A stretch of DNA of 64,000 nt from Microlunatus speluncae (GCF_009299835.1 NZ_VKCZ01000014.1:248001-312000); one strand, 5' to 3'. Positions 32,880 through 42,719 are shown, counted from the stretch's first letter. Notes: generated from the sequence alone by a model not told the origin. A program made the numbers and translations.

Positions 32880-33484
32880 TCGCGCGACTGACCGGCGAGG
32901 TCGTCCAGCTCGGCGCGACCTCGGCGGTGCTCGAGGTCGGCGGCGTCGGGATGCTGGTCCAGTGCGGCCCCAACACCACCGCGACCCTGCGCCTCGGCCA
33001 GGCCGCGACGCTGGCCACCTCGCTGGTGGTTCGGGAGGACTCGCTCACCCTGTACGGCTTCGCGACCACCGAGGAACGCGAGTTGTTCGAGCTGCTGCTG
33101 ACCGCCTCCGGCGTCGGCCCCAAACTGGCCCAGGCCTCGCTCGCGGTGCTCAGCCCGGACGACCTGCGCAGCGCCATCGCGACCGAAAACCTGGTCGCCC
33201 TGACCGCGGTGCCCGGCATCGGCCGCAAGGGCGCCCAGCGGATCGTGATCGAACTCAAGGACAAGATCAACACCGTCGGCCTGACCGGCCGCCCGGCCGC
33301 GCCCACGCCCAGTCAGGTCCCGGCCTGGCGGGACCAGGTCAGCCAGGGCCTGCAGGGCCTAGGCTGGTCCGCCCGGGATGCCGAGGCCGCCTGCGACAAC
33401 GTCGAGCCGCTGGTCGCCGACGACCCCGACCTCGGCGTCGCCCAGATCATGCGGGCGGCTTTGCAGTCCCTGGCCAAGAAGTAG
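32876..33484 (+). CDS. ruvA: Holliday junction helicase subunit RuvA
   Basis: RuvA binds the four-way junction and loads RuvB for branch migration. The 202-residue protein shows domain I ([13 protein letters not shown] start, here [13 protein letters not shown]), [31 protein letters not shown] and the second helix-hairpin-helix [22 protein letters not shown], then a flexible linker and domain III ([20 protein letters not shown]). GTG start overlaps the ruvC stop (GTGA). ruvB is not adjacent: two minus-strand genes lie between. Confidence 0.95.
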   Translation: MIARLTGEVVQLGATSAVLEVGGVGMLVQCGPNTTATLRLGQAATLATSLVVREDSLTLYGFATTEERELFELLLTASGVGPKLAQASLAVLSPDDLRSAIATENLVALTAVPGIGRKGAQRIVIELKDKINTVGLTGRPAAPTPSQVPAWRDQVSQGLQGLGWSARDAEAACDNVEPLVADDPDLGVAQIMRAALQSLAKK

Positions 33485-33487
33485 GGC

Positions 33488-34393
33488 TCAGGTCGGCTGC
33501 AGGGCCGATTGCACCACGACCACGCCGTCGCCGAACTTCTGGTTCAGCGCACTCTGGATCGATCCGTCGTCCCAGACCACGTCGGCCCGCACCACGCCGG
33601 CGCGGGCGTCGGCCGAGCTGGACAGGAAACCCTTCACCTGGCCCAGTTGTTCTTGGACGGCCTGCAATTCGGCCTCGGTCCGCTCGGCCCGGGAGACGCA
33701 GAGCATGCCGCTCCACACGGCCCGGAGCTTCGCCTCGGCTGCGGCGACGTCACCGGTGACCGCGACGTTGAGCACCGTGTACAGCGGATCGTTCATCCGT
33801 CGCTCCACTTCCTCGGGAGGGAGCTTCTCGCGGGCCGCCGGGTTCGGGCTCTGGTCGACCCAGGCGGTGGAATAGTCGTCGAAGGACGCGGCCAGGGTCG
33901 CGGCCGCGTCCAGGTCCTCGGCCGAGACCTTGGAGGTGTCGCTCACCCGCCAACCGCCGGCGGGTTCGGGGCAGGCGGAGGTCCAGGTGTGGTCGTCGGA
34001 GTCCGGCCAGACGTAGCCGTCGCCGGACCGTACGTCGGTCGGGGTGAAGACCTCCGAGGTCGGGTCGTAGCGGCCGGTCACGATGAACTCGCCCCACCGC
34101 GTCCCGGACGCCTGCTCGAACTTCCCCTTCCAGTCGGACCAGTCCCAGCCGGCCAGCTTCGGCCCGCCGCACTGAGGTGGGTAGGACGCCGCGACCGCGC
34201 CCAGGCACAACTCGGCACCGGAACCGCTGTCCAGCACGGTCACGGGATGCCTGGTGGTGACGGAGTCGCTCGACACGGCGGGACGGCTCGGAGCCGGGAC
34301 TGCCGGTCGGCCCGGGCCGGCGGGCAACCCACAGGCGGCACAGAGAAGGACGAGCCCGGCAACGCTGCCGGCCAACCTCAGAACTCGGCTCAT
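33488..34393 (-). CDS. Hypothetical lipoprotein
   Basis: The 301-residue protein starts at ATG 34393 (MSRVLRLAGSVAGLVLLCAACG) with a lipobox CAAC, so it is lipidated and exported. The mature part begins with a Pro/Ser-rich linker, then a region with two cysteine pairs (ELCLGAVAASYPPQCGGP, TSACPEPAGGW) and GKFEQASGTRWGEFIVTGRYD. No known domain is recognised, though the DSGSGAELCLG start is common in actinobacterial lipoproteins of unknown role. It is convergent with ruvA with only 3 bases between stops, which suggests an insertion into the ruv operon. Confidence 0.7.
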   Translation of the reverse strand: MSRVLRLAGSVAGLVLLCAACGLPAGPGRPAVPAPSRPAVSSDSVTTRHPVTVLDSGSGAELCLGAVAASYPPQCGGPKLAGWDWSDWKGKFEQASGTRWGEFIVTGRYDPTSEVFTPTDVRSGDGYVWPDSDDHTWTSACPEPAGGWRVSDTSKVSAEDLDAAATLAASFDDYSTAWVDQSPNPAAREKLPPEEVERRMNDPLYTVLNVAVTGDVAAAEAKLRAVWSGMLCVSRAERTEAELQAVQEQLGQVKGFLSSSADARAGVVRADVVWDDGSIQSALNQKFGDGVVVVQSALQPT

Positions 34394-34440
34394 GGCCCTG
34401 AGTATCCGCCAGGTGTCCAACGGGGAGGCGGAACCTTCGG

Positions 34441-35967
34441 CTACACCGGGTTCAGCCGCCACTTCTGGCAGTCGCCCTGCCAGTAGTTCCAGAGCCCCAC
34501 GTTGACGCGTGGCGTGTTCGCGCAGCCGACTACGTCGAGCGACCGGCCGCTGATCTTCGACGAGATCCGGACGTAGCCACCCGGCAGCCGGTCGACGTAC
34601 CACCGCTGGCAATCGCTGCCGGAGTAGGGGAACTGCACCGCGGAGCCACCGTTGCCGGCCGAACAACCGGCGACGTGCAGAGCCAGGCCGTTGTCGGTGT
34701 TGATGATCTTGTACGTCCCGGTGCCGTCGTCGAGATTGGTCAGCTGCCACCGCTGGCACGAGCTGGCGACGTCCTGCCAGACCGACACCTGGGCGCCCTC
34801 GGTCTCCGAGCAGTCCAGCACGTCGAGCGCACCGGTCGGGATGTTCTTCGGCGCGATCCGATAGGTGCCGTTGGTGACCGGAGCCGCCCCCGGATCCCCG
34901 GCCGGCAGGGCCACGTTCTGCCAACTGGCGGAGGGGACTCCGAAGTCCGGCGTGCCGTCCGGGGCGAAGGTCACCTTGTTGATCCGCAGGGTCCGGTCAC
35001 CGCCGCAGCTGCCGTACGGCGCGCCGCTGGAGCTGGTCACCGCGTGGTAGGCGCTCCACACCTCGCTGCCGTCCGGAGAGGTGAAGAAGCTGTTGTGTCC
35101 CGGGCCGAACACCCAGTTGGCGTCGTTGCGCTGGAAGACCGCGGTGGTCGACTTCTTCCAGGACGCCTGGTCGACCACGTCTCCGCCCAGATACTCCAGC
35201 GTGCCGAGGGCGTAATCCGCGGTCGAGCAGCCGCTGCCGGAGAAGACGACGTAGGTCTTGTTCCCGCGCCGCAGGGCCGTCGGGCCCTCGTTGATCGCGC
35301 CGTGCGTCTCCCACGGATACGTCGCCTGGGACAGCAGCGACGGGGGACCGGACAAGGTCCACGGGTTGCCCATCGGGGCGATGTAGAGGTTCTGCGGACC
35401 GCCGTTCAGATGGCCGGACCAGACCTGGTAGAGCGACCCGTCGGGCATGGTCAGCACTGTGCCGTCGATGGAGAAGTCGTTCTGGGTGGCGAGTTTCGCC
35501 TTGTACGCATATGGCCCCATGGGGTCCGAGCCTGTGCTCTCCAGCACGAACATCCGGTGCTTGGAGAAGTCGGAGCTGTTCTCCTGGGCGGTGTAGTAGA
35601 CGTAGAACTTTCCGTTGATGAAGTGGATCTCCGGTGCCCAGATGTGGCAGCACCGATCGGCGCCCGAGTCCTGCCAGATCGTCGTCGACGGCGCCGTCGC
35701 CAGCTCGGCGACGGACTGTGCCCGCACCAGCACGATCCGGTCCACCGTCGTGTACGTCAGGTAATAGCTGCCCTGGTGGACGAACAGCCACGGATCGGCG
35801 ACCCCCTCGCGCAGCGGGTTGCGCACGGTCTGCGGCGGCGCGGCCGCGGCAGTGGGCTCGGCGTCGGCCGCCGTCGGCGTGATCACTGCCGCGAGCGACA
35901 GCACCAGGGTCAGCAGCAGAGACAGCACCAAGATCATGGTCCGAGGGGACGAAGGAGTCGAGCGCAT
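34441..35967 (-). CDS. Secreted GH43-type arabinofuranosidase-like enzyme with ricin-type lectin domain
   Basis: The 508-residue protein starts at ATG 35967 with GGAGG upstream and has a signal peptide (MILVLSLLLTLVLSLAAV, cut after ADA near 40). The catalytic five-bladed propeller is GH43-like: REGVADPWLFVH (base Asp), WAPEIHFINGKFYVYYT, DGTVLTMPDGSLY, and HGAINEGPTALRR with the acid Glu. C-terminal residues about 380-508 are a ricin-type beta-trefoil (QxW repeats: CQRWQLTN, CQRWYVDR, CQKWRLNP), a CBM13 carbohydrate binder. It should trim arabinose or xylose side chains outside the cell. A TATACA-like minus-10 lies at 36019-36024. It is inserted between ruvA and ruvB. Confidence 0.85.
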   Translation of the reverse strand: MRSTPSSPRTMILVLSLLLTLVLSLAAVITPTAADAEPTAAAAPPQTVRNPLREGVADPWLFVHQGSYYLTYTTVDRIVLVRAQSVAELATAPSTTIWQDSGADRCCHIWAPEIHFINGKFYVYYTAQENSSDFSKHRMFVLESTGSDPMGPYAYKAKLATQNDFSIDGTVLTMPDGSLYQVWSGHLNGGPQNLYIAPMGNPWTLSGPPSLLSQATYPWETHGAINEGPTALRRGNKTYVVFSGSGCSTADYALGTLEYLGGDVVDQASWKKSTTAVFQRNDANWVFGPGHNSFFTSPDGSEVWSAYHAVTSSSGAPYGSCGGDRTLRINKVTFAPDGTPDFGVPSASWQNVALPAGDPGAAPVTNGTYRIAPKNIPTGALDVLDCSETEGAQVSVWQDVASSCQRWQLTNLDDGTGTYKIINTDNGLALHVAGCSAGNGGSAVQFPYSGSDCQRWYVDRLPGGYVRISSKISGRSLDVVGCANTPRVNVGLWNYWQGDCQKWRLNPV

Positions 35968-36124
35968 CTGGCCTCCAAGGCGTCGAGCCCACCGCGATGG
36001 CTCAATCGGCAACGTCGTTGTATACGCATCCATCGTCGACAGGATCCGGGCGCCGCGTCAATCAGTCACCGTGGACCAGTGCCGTCATGTCACTTCTTCG
36101 GGCACCCCTTGACACAATGACCGG

Positions 36125-37171
36125 GTGACCGAGGACGATCTGACCAACCCTGATCCCGAGCCGGATGAGCGGACCCTGGAGTCCGCGGTCCGGCCCGGAT
36201 CGCTGGCCGAGTTCACCGGCCAGCGACGGGTTTCGGATCAGCTGAGCCTGGTCCTCGACGCCGCCCGCCACCGCGGTGCCGTACCCGATCACGTGTTGCT
36301 GTCCGGCCCACCCGGGCTGGGCAAGACGACGCTGGCCATGATCATCGCCAATGAGCTGAGCACCCCGATCCGGATCTCGTCCGGCCCCGCGATCCAGCAC
36401 GCCGGTGACCTCGCGGCGATCCTGTCCGGGCTGGTGGAGGGCGAGGTCTTCTTCCTCGACGAGATCCACCGGATGTCCCGGCCGGCCGAGGAGATGCTCT
36501 ATCTGGCGATGGAGGACTTCCGGGTCGACGTGGTGGTCGGCAAGGGTCCGGGCGCGACCGCGATCCCGATCGAGATCCCGCGCTTCACCCTGGTCGGCGC
36601 GACCACCCGGGCCGGCCTGCTGCCGGGGCCGCTGCGGGACCGGTTCGGGTTCACTGCGCAGCTCGACTACTACGCCGACGATGCGCTGGAGCGGATCGTC
36701 AACCGGTCGTCGACCCTGTACGGCGTCGTGGTGAAGCCGGACGCGGCCGCCGAGATCGCGTCCCGGTCCCGCGGCACACCCCGGATCGCCAACCGGCTGC
36801 TCCGCCGGGTCCGCGACTTCGCCCAGGTCCGGGCCGACGGCGTGGTCACCCGGGACGTCGCCCGCGCCGCGCTGGAGCTGTACGAGGTCGACGCGCTCGG
36901 GCTGGACCGGCTGGACCGTGCGGTGCTGGACGCGATCTGCCGCCGGTTCGGCGGCGGCCCGGTCGGCCTGTCCACGCTGGCCATCTCGGTCGGCGAGGAG
37001 GCGGAAACGGTCGAGGAGGTGGCCGAGCCGTTCCTGGTCCGGGAGGGATTCCTGATGCGGACCCCGCGCGGCCGGGTCGCCACCGCCGCCGCCTGGAAGC
37101 ACCTCGGCCTGACCGTGCCGGCCGGCGCCCGGGGCATCGTCGACGAGCTGCCCGACCTGTTCAGCCAGTGA
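36125..37171 (+). CDS. ruvB: Holliday junction helicase RuvB
   Basis: RuvB is the AAA+ motor that drives branch migration with RuvA. The 348-residue protein has the expected length and all motifs: [11 protein letters not shown], Walker [12 protein letters not shown], Walker [10 protein letters not shown], sensor [10 protein letters not shown], arginine finger LRDRFG, sensor [14 protein letters not shown] and the C-terminal winged helix. The GTG start follows CACAAT by 6 bases, which looks like another leaderless start. Two minus-strand genes separate it from ruvCA. Confidence 0.96.
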   Translation: MTEDDLTNPDPEPDERTLESAVRPGSLAEFTGQRRVSDQLSLVLDAARHRGAVPDHVLLSGPPGLGKTTLAMIIANELSTPIRISSGPAIQHAGDLAAILSGLVEGEVFFLDEIHRMSRPAEEMLYLAMEDFRVDVVVGKGPGATAIPIEIPRFTLVGATTRAGLLPGPLRDRFGFTAQLDYYADDALERIVNRSSTLYGVVVKPDAAAEIASRSRGTPRIANRLLRRVRDFAQVRADGVVTRDVARAALELYEVDALGLDRLDRAVLDAICRRFGGGPVGLSTLAISVGEEAETVEEVAEPFLVREGFLMRTPRGRVATAAAWKHLGLTVPAGARGIVDELPDLFSQ

Positions 37172-37344
37172 ATCGACCGCCCCGGCGCGGGATCCGGCGT
37201 CCGTCGCCGGAGCCGAATGCCGACTCACGCCGCGGGCGTCTGTCTGTTCCCAGGCAGACTGGGTAGAGTACGGCGGTCGGCGCTTGCCGGCGCCCATTCG
37301 GCGTGGACCCGCAACCCTGCGCCCCGAAGTTGATTTGTGGAGAC

Positions 37345-37926
37345 ATGGACCCCAATTCGCCAGTCATGACGATCGTCCTGATCGGGCTCATGGTCGTAGC
37401 GTTCTACTTCCTGATGATCCGGCCGCAACGGAAGCGGCAGCAGAAGCAGCAGGAGACGCTCAACCAGCTGCAACCGGGCACCAAGGTGCTCCTCGGCAGC
37501 GGCGTGTTCGGCACCATCCTCCGGATCGGGGACAAGCAGGCCGTGCTGGAGCTGTCGCCCGGAAACGAGCTGACTGTGCTGAAGCAGGCCATCGTGCGTG
37601 TCGCCGGCCCCGAGGACGAGGACAACCCGGAGACCGTCACCGATGTCGTCCCGGAGCCGGCCGAGCCGGCGTCCACGCTCGATCTGAAGGAGTCCGAGCT
37701 CGCCGACGCCGACGCGAAGGACGAGCCGGGGGAGCAGACCTGGCGCGAGTACTCGATCCCGCAGAACGACGACAACACGACGACCGCCGGCCAGCTGAAC
37801 GGGGATCAGCAGGCCGTGGATCCCGCGGTCGACGACGCGGGCCAGGACGCCCCCGTTGCCACCGCCGACGAGGACGCGGCTGCCAAGGAGAAGGCGGCCA
37901 AGGACGAGACGTCCTCGAAGGAATAG
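37345..37926 (+). CDS. yajC: Preprotein translocase accessory subunit YajC with long acidic tail
   Basis: The protein has 193 residues from ATG 37345 with GGAG upstream. Residues 7-25 form one membrane helix (MTIVLIGLMVVAFYFLMI) followed by RPQRKRQQKQQE and the YajC core (LQPGTKVLLGSGVFGTILRI). YajC joins SecDF at the SecYEG translocon. From about residue 90 a strongly acidic, Ala-rich tail of about 100 residues (DNPETVTDVVPEPAEPAS..AKDETSSKE) doubles the usual length; it is probably disordered and cytoplasmic. It leads the yajC-secD-secF operon. Confidence 0.92.
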   Translation: MDPNSPVMTIVLIGLMVVAFYFLMIRPQRKRQQKQQETLNQLQPGTKVLLGSGVFGTILRIGDKQAVLELSPGNELTVLKQAIVRVAGPEDEDNPETVTDVVPEPAEPASTLDLKESELADADAKDEPGEQTWREYSIPQNDDNTTTAGQLNGDQQAVDPAVDDAGQDAPVATADEDAAAKEKAAKDETSSKE

Positions 37927-37996
37927 CAGCACTCGACGGACCAGCGCGCAGCCCCGCCGGGACGCGCGTACCCACTCGGTAAGGAATTAGCAGCAC

Positions 37997-39700
37997 GTGC
38001 CATCGAACAGCGGCCACCCGGGCCGTATCTTGATCGTTTTCGGTGTTCTGGTCGCCGCCCTCTTCGGGCTGATGGCGATCAACCAGACCTGGACGCCGAA
38101 ACTCGGTCTCGACCTGCGGGGTGGAACGACGATCACGCTGACCGCGAGCAACATCACCGGCGACGGTGCGGTCAGTGAGGAAAGCCTGAAACTGGCTCAG
38201 ACGATCATCCAGAACCGGGTGGACAGCCTCGGCGTCGGTGAGACCGAGGTGACCACGGCCAACGGCAACCAGATCACGGTGGCCGTGCCGAACGTCCAGC
38301 AGGACGAACTGGTTCGGCTGGTCGGTCAGACGGCCGTGCTGCGGTTCCGGGCGGTGTTCGCGGCCGAGGCGGTCCAGGCCCCGGAGCCGGAACCGACTCC
38401 GACGCCGAGCGGGTCACCCGCGCCGAGCGGCTCGCCGTCGCCGTCGGCCAGTGGTTCGCCGAGCCCGACGCCGACCGCGACCGGAAACGGCCGGCCGGCG
38501 CCGCAGCTCCCTACGGCCCCGCCGCCGCCGAAGACGCCGCGGCCGACCGAGGCCGGCAAGGGAACGCCGGAGGACAAGGCGCTGACCTGGCAGCCGAGCC
38601 AGGTCGACCAGGCCGAGTTCGCGACCTTCCAGTGCGGCGACGAGTTCCCCGACGTCGCCGACCAGCCGCTGATGAGCTGCAACCGGGAGAAGACCGAGAA
38701 GTATCTGCTCGGCCCGACCCTGATCACCGGCGACAAGCTGACCACCGCCTCCGCCGGGATCCCGCAGAACGACATCAAGTGGGTCGTCAACCTGCAGTTC
38801 AACCAGCAGGGTGGCGAACAGTTCGCGGCCGCGACCAAGCACCTGTACGGGCAGAGCGACCCGATGAACCGCTTCGCGATCGTGCTGGACAGCCAGGTCG
38901 TCTCCGCGCCGGGCCTGAACAACGGCCCGATCCTGGACGGCCGGGCGCAGATCGAGGGCAGCTTCAACCAGGCCACGGCCAGCGAGCTGGCCAACATCCT
39001 CAAGTACGGTGCGCTGCCGCTGGCGTTCGAGGTGTCCTCGGTGGACAACGTCTCCGCGACCCTCGGCGGCGAACAGCTGCAGGCCGGCCTGATCGCCGGC
39101 ATCATCGGCCTGATCCTGGTGATGGCGTTCGCGATCCTCTACTACCGCGGCCTGGCGATCGTCGTCCTGGCCTCGCTGATCGTCGCGGCCGCCGTCACGT
39201 ACGCGTTCATGGTGCTGCTCGGGGCCTCCGCCGGCTTCGCGCTGAACCTGCCCGGCATCGCCGGCGCGATCGTCGCCATCGGTGTCACCGCGGACTCCTT
39301 CGTCATCTACTTCGAACGAATACGAGACGAGGTCCGGGACGGGCGCAGCCTGCGCACGTCGATCGAGACCGGCTGGCTGCGTGCCCGGCAGACCGTGCTG
39401 ATCGCCGACGCGGTGTCGATGCTGTCGGCGGTGATCTTGTTCATCCTGGCCATCGGCGCGGTGAAGGGCTTCGCATTCACGCTCGGCCTGACCACCCTGA
39501 TCGATGTCGCGGTCGTGTTCCTGTTCACCAAACCGCTGATGAGCCTGTTGGCGCGGACCAAGTTCTTCGGCGGCGGGCACAAGCTGTCCGGCCTCGACCC
39601 GAACCACCTCGGCGTCGCGGCGCTGCCCGGCCTCCGCGGCCGCCGGCGCCGACCGGCCACCGCGACCGCCACCGCCGACGCGGCACTGAAGGAGGCCTGA
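37997..39700 (+). CDS. secD: Protein translocase subunit SecD
   Basis: SecD with SecF uses the proton gradient to pull exported proteins across the membrane. The 567-residue protein has an N-terminal helix (ILIVFGVLVAALFGLMA), KLGLDLRGGTTITLTA, RVDSLGVGETEV, then a Pro/Ser/Gly-rich insert at about 130-190 inside the P1 periplasmic domain, the conserved GRAQIEG.. region and five further membrane helices with GVTADSFVIYFERIRDEVRDG. The insert is common but variable in actinobacteria. Start is a GTG with AAGGAA upstream; secF follows by one base. Confidence 0.95.
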   Translation: MPSNSGHPGRILIVFGVLVAALFGLMAINQTWTPKLGLDLRGGTTITLTASNITGDGAVSEESLKLAQTIIQNRVDSLGVGETEVTTANGNQITVAVPNVQQDELVRLVGQTAVLRFRAVFAAEAVQAPEPEPTPTPSGSPAPSGSPSPSASGSPSPTPTATGNGRPAPQLPTAPPPPKTPRPTEAGKGTPEDKALTWQPSQVDQAEFATFQCGDEFPDVADQPLMSCNREKTEKYLLGPTLITGDKLTTASAGIPQNDIKWVVNLQFNQQGGEQFAAATKHLYGQSDPMNRFAIVLDSQVVSAPGLNNGPILDGRAQIEGSFNQATASELANILKYGALPLAFEVSSVDNVSATLGGEQLQAGLIAGIIGLILVMAFAILYYRGLAIVVLASLIVAAAVTYAFMVLLGASAGFALNLPGIAGAIVAIGVTADSFVIYFERIRDEVRDGRSLRTSIETGWLRARQTVLIADAVSMLSAVILFILAIGAVKGFAFTLGLTTLIDVAVVFLFTKPLMSLLARTKFFGGGHKLSGLDPNHLGVAALPGLRGRRRRPATATATADAALKEA

Positions 39701-39701
39701 G

Positions 39702-40982
39702 ATGACCAGGCTCGGCGAGATCGGCCACAAGCTCTACACCGGCGACATCTCCTTCGACTTCGTCGGCAAGCGCAAGCTCTTCTACATCATCTCCGCGGCG
39801 CTGTTGGTGATCTCCCTCGCGGCGATCCCGATCCGCGGGCTCACCCTCGGCATCGAGTTCGTCGGTGGCGCCGACTTCCAGGTCTCGATGCCGGTCGCGT
39901 CCCAGACCGTCGACGAGGTGCGGGAGGCGGTCGAGGGTTCGGGCGTCCCCGAGCTGGACGACATCGAGGTCACCACGATCGGCGACAACACGGTCCGGGT
40001 GCAGACCCGGACGCTCGACGCCGAGACCGAGGTGCCGGCGGTCCGGGCGGCGATCGGCGAGATCGCCGGGGTGCCCGGCGACCAGGTGACGTACAGCCTG
40101 ATCGGCGCCTCCTGGGGTCAGCAGATCACCCAGCAGGCCGTGATCGCGCTGTTCGTCTTCCTCGCCCTGGTGTCGCTGATGATCGGCGTCTACTTCCGGA
40201 ACTGGAAGATGTCGCTGACCGCGCTCACGGCGCTGATCCACGACCTGATCCTGACCGTCGGTATCTATGCACTGAGCGGGTTCACCGTCACCCCGGCGAC
40301 CCTGATCGGCATGCTGACCATCCTCGGCTATTCGCTGTACGACACCGTGGTGGTCTTCGACAAGGTCCGGGAGAACGTCCGCGACATCAAGTCGAGCAAC
40401 ACCAAGACCTACTCCGAGGCGGCCAACCTGGCGGTCAACCAGGTGCTGGTGCGGTCCATCAACACCACGGTGATCGGCGTGCTGCCGGTGGCGGCGCTGC
40501 TCTTCGCCGGTGCGTTCATCCTCGGCGTCGGGCCGCTGAAGGACCTGTCGCTGGCCCTGTTCGTGGGCATGGTCTCGGGCGCGTACTCCTCGATCTTCAT
40601 CGCCACCCCGCTGCTGGCCCAGCTCAAGGAGCGGGAGCCGGAGATGAAGAAGCTGGCCGCGCGGGTCGCCGCCCGCCGGTCCAAGCAGGAGAAGGCCGCC
40701 GCCCCGGCCGACGGTTCGAAGAGCGCGTCAAAGCCGGCCGGAGTCAGGGCCGACGCGACGAGCGAACCGGAATCGACCGCGGAACCGACCAACGCCGAGT
40801 TGGCCGAACGGGGCGAAGGGTCGGCCGACGAGGCCGCCGAATCCTCGAGTTCGCCGTCGATCCCGATCTCGGTCGGTTCGGCCTCGACCCCGCCCGCGCG
40901 GGTGACCCGGCCGCTGTCCGATGCCGCGGCGAAGCGGCCACAGCCGCAGCACAAGCCAAGGAGCCAGCGGAGGAAATCGTGA
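39702..40982 (+). CDS. secF: Protein translocase subunit SecF
   Basis: The 426-residue protein is the SecD partner: ISFDFVGKRKLFYIIS at the start, GIEFVGGADFQVSM, six membrane helices and SLYDTVVVFDKVRENVRD plus NQVLVRSINTTVIGVLPVAALL. After the last helix a cytoplasmic tail of about 130 residues (AARRSKQEKAAAPADG..), rich in Ala/Ser/Glu and low in complexity, is longer than in model SecF. AAGGAGG lies just before the ATG, within the end of secD. Its TGA overlaps the apt GTG. Confidence 0.95.
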   Translation: MTRLGEIGHKLYTGDISFDFVGKRKLFYIISAALLVISLAAIPIRGLTLGIEFVGGADFQVSMPVASQTVDEVREAVEGSGVPELDDIEVTTIGDNTVRVQTRTLDAETEVPAVRAAIGEIAGVPGDQVTYSLIGASWGQQITQQAVIALFVFLALVSLMIGVYFRNWKMSLTALTALIHDLILTVGIYALSGFTVTPATLIGMLTILGYSLYDTVVVFDKVRENVRDIKSSNTKTYSEAANLAVNQVLVRSINTTVIGVLPVAALLFAGAFILGVGPLKDLSLALFVGMVSGAYSSIFIATPLLAQLKEREPEMKKLAARVAARRSKQEKAAAPADGSKSASKPAGVRADATSEPESTAEPTNAELAERGEGSADEAAESSSSPSIPISVGSASTPPARVTRPLSDAAAKRPQPQHKPRSQRRKS

Positions 40983-41536
40983 CCACCCTCGTCACCGACC
41001 AAACCAAGGAGCAGCTGGCGGGGCTGATCCGTGAGGTGCCGGACTTCCCGGTGCCCGGCGTGAAGTTCAAGGACATCACGCCACTGATCGCGTCCCCCGG
41101 CGGCCTGGCCAAGGCGGTCGAGGCGATGGTCCGGCTGTCGCCGTCGGAGATCGACACCGTGCTCGGGGTCGAGGCCCGCGGCTTCGTCTTCGCCAGCCCG
41201 GTCGCGTTGTCCCTCGGTGCCGGTTTCGTGCCGGTCCGCAAGCCCGGCAAGCTGCCCGCCGAGATCGTCGAGACCAAGTACGAGCTGGAGTACGGCTCGG
41301 AGTCACTGGCGATCCACCGCGACGCACTCAGCCCGGGGGACCGGGTGCTGCTGGTCGACGACGTCCTCGCCACCGGCGGCACCATCGGCGCGGCGGCCGA
41401 GCTGATCAGATCGGTCGGGGCCGAGTTGGTCGGCGTCACCGTGTTGATCGAGCTCGAGTTCCTCGGCGGGCGGCAGAAGCTCGCCGAACGCGGCGTGGTC
41501 GATGTCGTCTCGGTGCTGAACTACCCGGAGCCATGA
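40979..41536 (+). CDS. apt: Adenine phosphoribosyltransferase
   Basis: Apt salvages adenine to AMP with PRPP. The 185-residue protein has IREVPDFPVPGVKFKDITPL, VLGVEARGFVFASPVALSLGAGFVPVRKPGKLP and the PRPP loop RVLLVDDVLATGGTIGAA, all typical of Apt. The GTG start overlaps secF (GTGA), giving the usual secF-apt-relA order, except that a potassium channel gene sits between apt and relA. Cytosolic. Confidence 0.95.
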   Translation: MTTLVTDQTKEQLAGLIREVPDFPVPGVKFKDITPLIASPGGLAKAVEAMVRLSPSEIDTVLGVEARGFVFASPVALSLGAGFVPVRKPGKLPAEIVETKYELEYGSESLAIHRDALSPGDRVLLVDDVLATGGTIGAAAELIRSVGAELVGVTVLIELEFLGGRQKLAERGVVDVVSVLNYPEP

Positions 41537-41570
41537 GCACCCCGAGCTCGCACCGGTCGACGGGCGCCTG

Positions 41571-42659
41571 ATGGGCGGAGCTTTCGGCCGCAAGTGGGTC
41601 CGGCTCAACCGGCGGGGTCCGCACAACCAGGCGCTGGTCAGCCTGCCGGACACCCGCCCGTCGCCGGCCCGCCAGCTGACCCAGCGGATCGCCCTGGCGG
41701 CTCTGCTGCTGGCCGCCTCGGTGGCGCTGGTCTGGTTCGACCGGGATGCCTACACCGACAACCTCGACGGTCAGGTGTCGCTGATCGACGCGATCTACTA
41801 TTCGACCGTCACCGTCACGACCACCGGCTACGGCGACATCACCCCGGTCGAGCCGCACTCGAGATTGCTGAACGCGATCCTGATCACGCCGCTCCGGGTG
41901 ATGTTCCTGGTGCTGTTGGTCGGGACGACGCTGCAGGTGCTGGCCACCGAGGGCCGGCGGATCTTCTTGGACGGACGGTGGAGGAGACACATGCGTAACC
42001 ACGTCGTGGTCGTCGGCTTCGGCACCAAAGGCCGCAGCGCCGTCGACACGCTGGAGATGAACGGGTGCGACCCGTCCAAGATCGTCGTCATCGACGGTCG
42101 GGCCTCGGCGATCGGCGACGCCAACCTGCGCGGCTACGCGGCGATCGAGGGTGACGCGACCCGCCGGGACATCCTGCGCCGGGCCGAGATCGTCAAGGCC
42201 CGCGAAGTGATCATCACGCTGGACCGGGACGACTCGGCGATCCTGGTCACGCTCACCGTACGGCAGCTCAATCCGTCCGCCCACGTCGTGGTGGCGGTGC
42301 GCGAGGAGGACAACGCCTCGCTGGTCCGGCAGTCCGGCGGCGACGCCGTGGTCACCTCCTCCGAAGCGGTCGGCCGCCTGCTCGGCCTGTCCGCGGTCAG
42401 CCCCAACCTGGGCACCGTGATCGAGGACCTGCTGTCGTCCCGGGAGGGCCTTGAGGTCGCCGAACGCCAGGTCACCGCCGAGGAGGTGGGCCAGCAGCCC
42501 GCCGACATCCGCTCCGAGCACGTGGTCGCTGTGGTCCGGAACAAGACCCTGCGCCGCTTCTACGACCCCACCGTCGCCAGCCTCCAGACCGGCGACCAGG
42601 TCGTCGTGGTCCGCCGCGCCGAGCAAGAACTCGCCAACGAAAAACCCTCCGACCTCTAA
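41571..42659 (+). CDS. Potassium channel with RCK/TrkA-N and TrkA-C domains
   Basis: The 362-residue protein has two membrane helices (IALAALLLAASVALVWF; PLRVMFLVLLVGTTLQVLA) flanking the pore loop with the selectivity filter TTTGYGDITP (about 76-85). A Rossmann RCK domain follows (VVVVGFGTKGRSAV, with VIDGRASAIGDANLRG and GDATRRDIL) and a TrkA-C-like end. It is an MthK/Kch-type tetrameric K+ channel gated by ligands. It lies 34 bases after apt, where most relatives go straight to relA. A 58-bp palindrome follows its stop. Native regulation and ligand are unknown. Confidence 0.88.
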   Translation: MGGAFGRKWVRLNRRGPHNQALVSLPDTRPSPARQLTQRIALAALLLAASVALVWFDRDAYTDNLDGQVSLIDAIYYSTVTVTTTGYGDITPVEPHSRLLNAILITPLRVMFLVLLVGTTLQVLATEGRRIFLDGRWRRHMRNHVVVVGFGTKGRSAVDTLEMNGCDPSKIVVIDGRASAIGDANLRGYAAIEGDATRRDILRRAEIVKAREVIITLDRDDSAILVTLTVRQLNPSAHVVVAVREEDNASLVRQSGGDAVVTSSEAVGRLLGLSAVSPNLGTVIEDLLSSREGLEVAERQVTAEEVGQQPADIRSEHVVAVVRNKTLRRFYDPTVASLQTGDQVVVVRRAEQELANEKPSDL

Positions 42660-42661
42660 CC

Positions 42662-42719
42662 CCCCGAGTTGTCAGACTCTCACCATGCTCTGGCGTGGTG
42701 AGAGTCTGACAACTCGGGG
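42662..42719. repeat. 58-bp palindromic repeat, subtype B, copy 1
   Basis: Perfect 24-base arms beginning CCCCGAGTTGTCAGACTCTC enclose a 10-base loop (TGCTCTGGCG). It follows the potassium channel stop by 2 bases and separates it from the relA promoter. The outer 12 bases match subtype A; the inner part does not. Confidence 0.92.
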
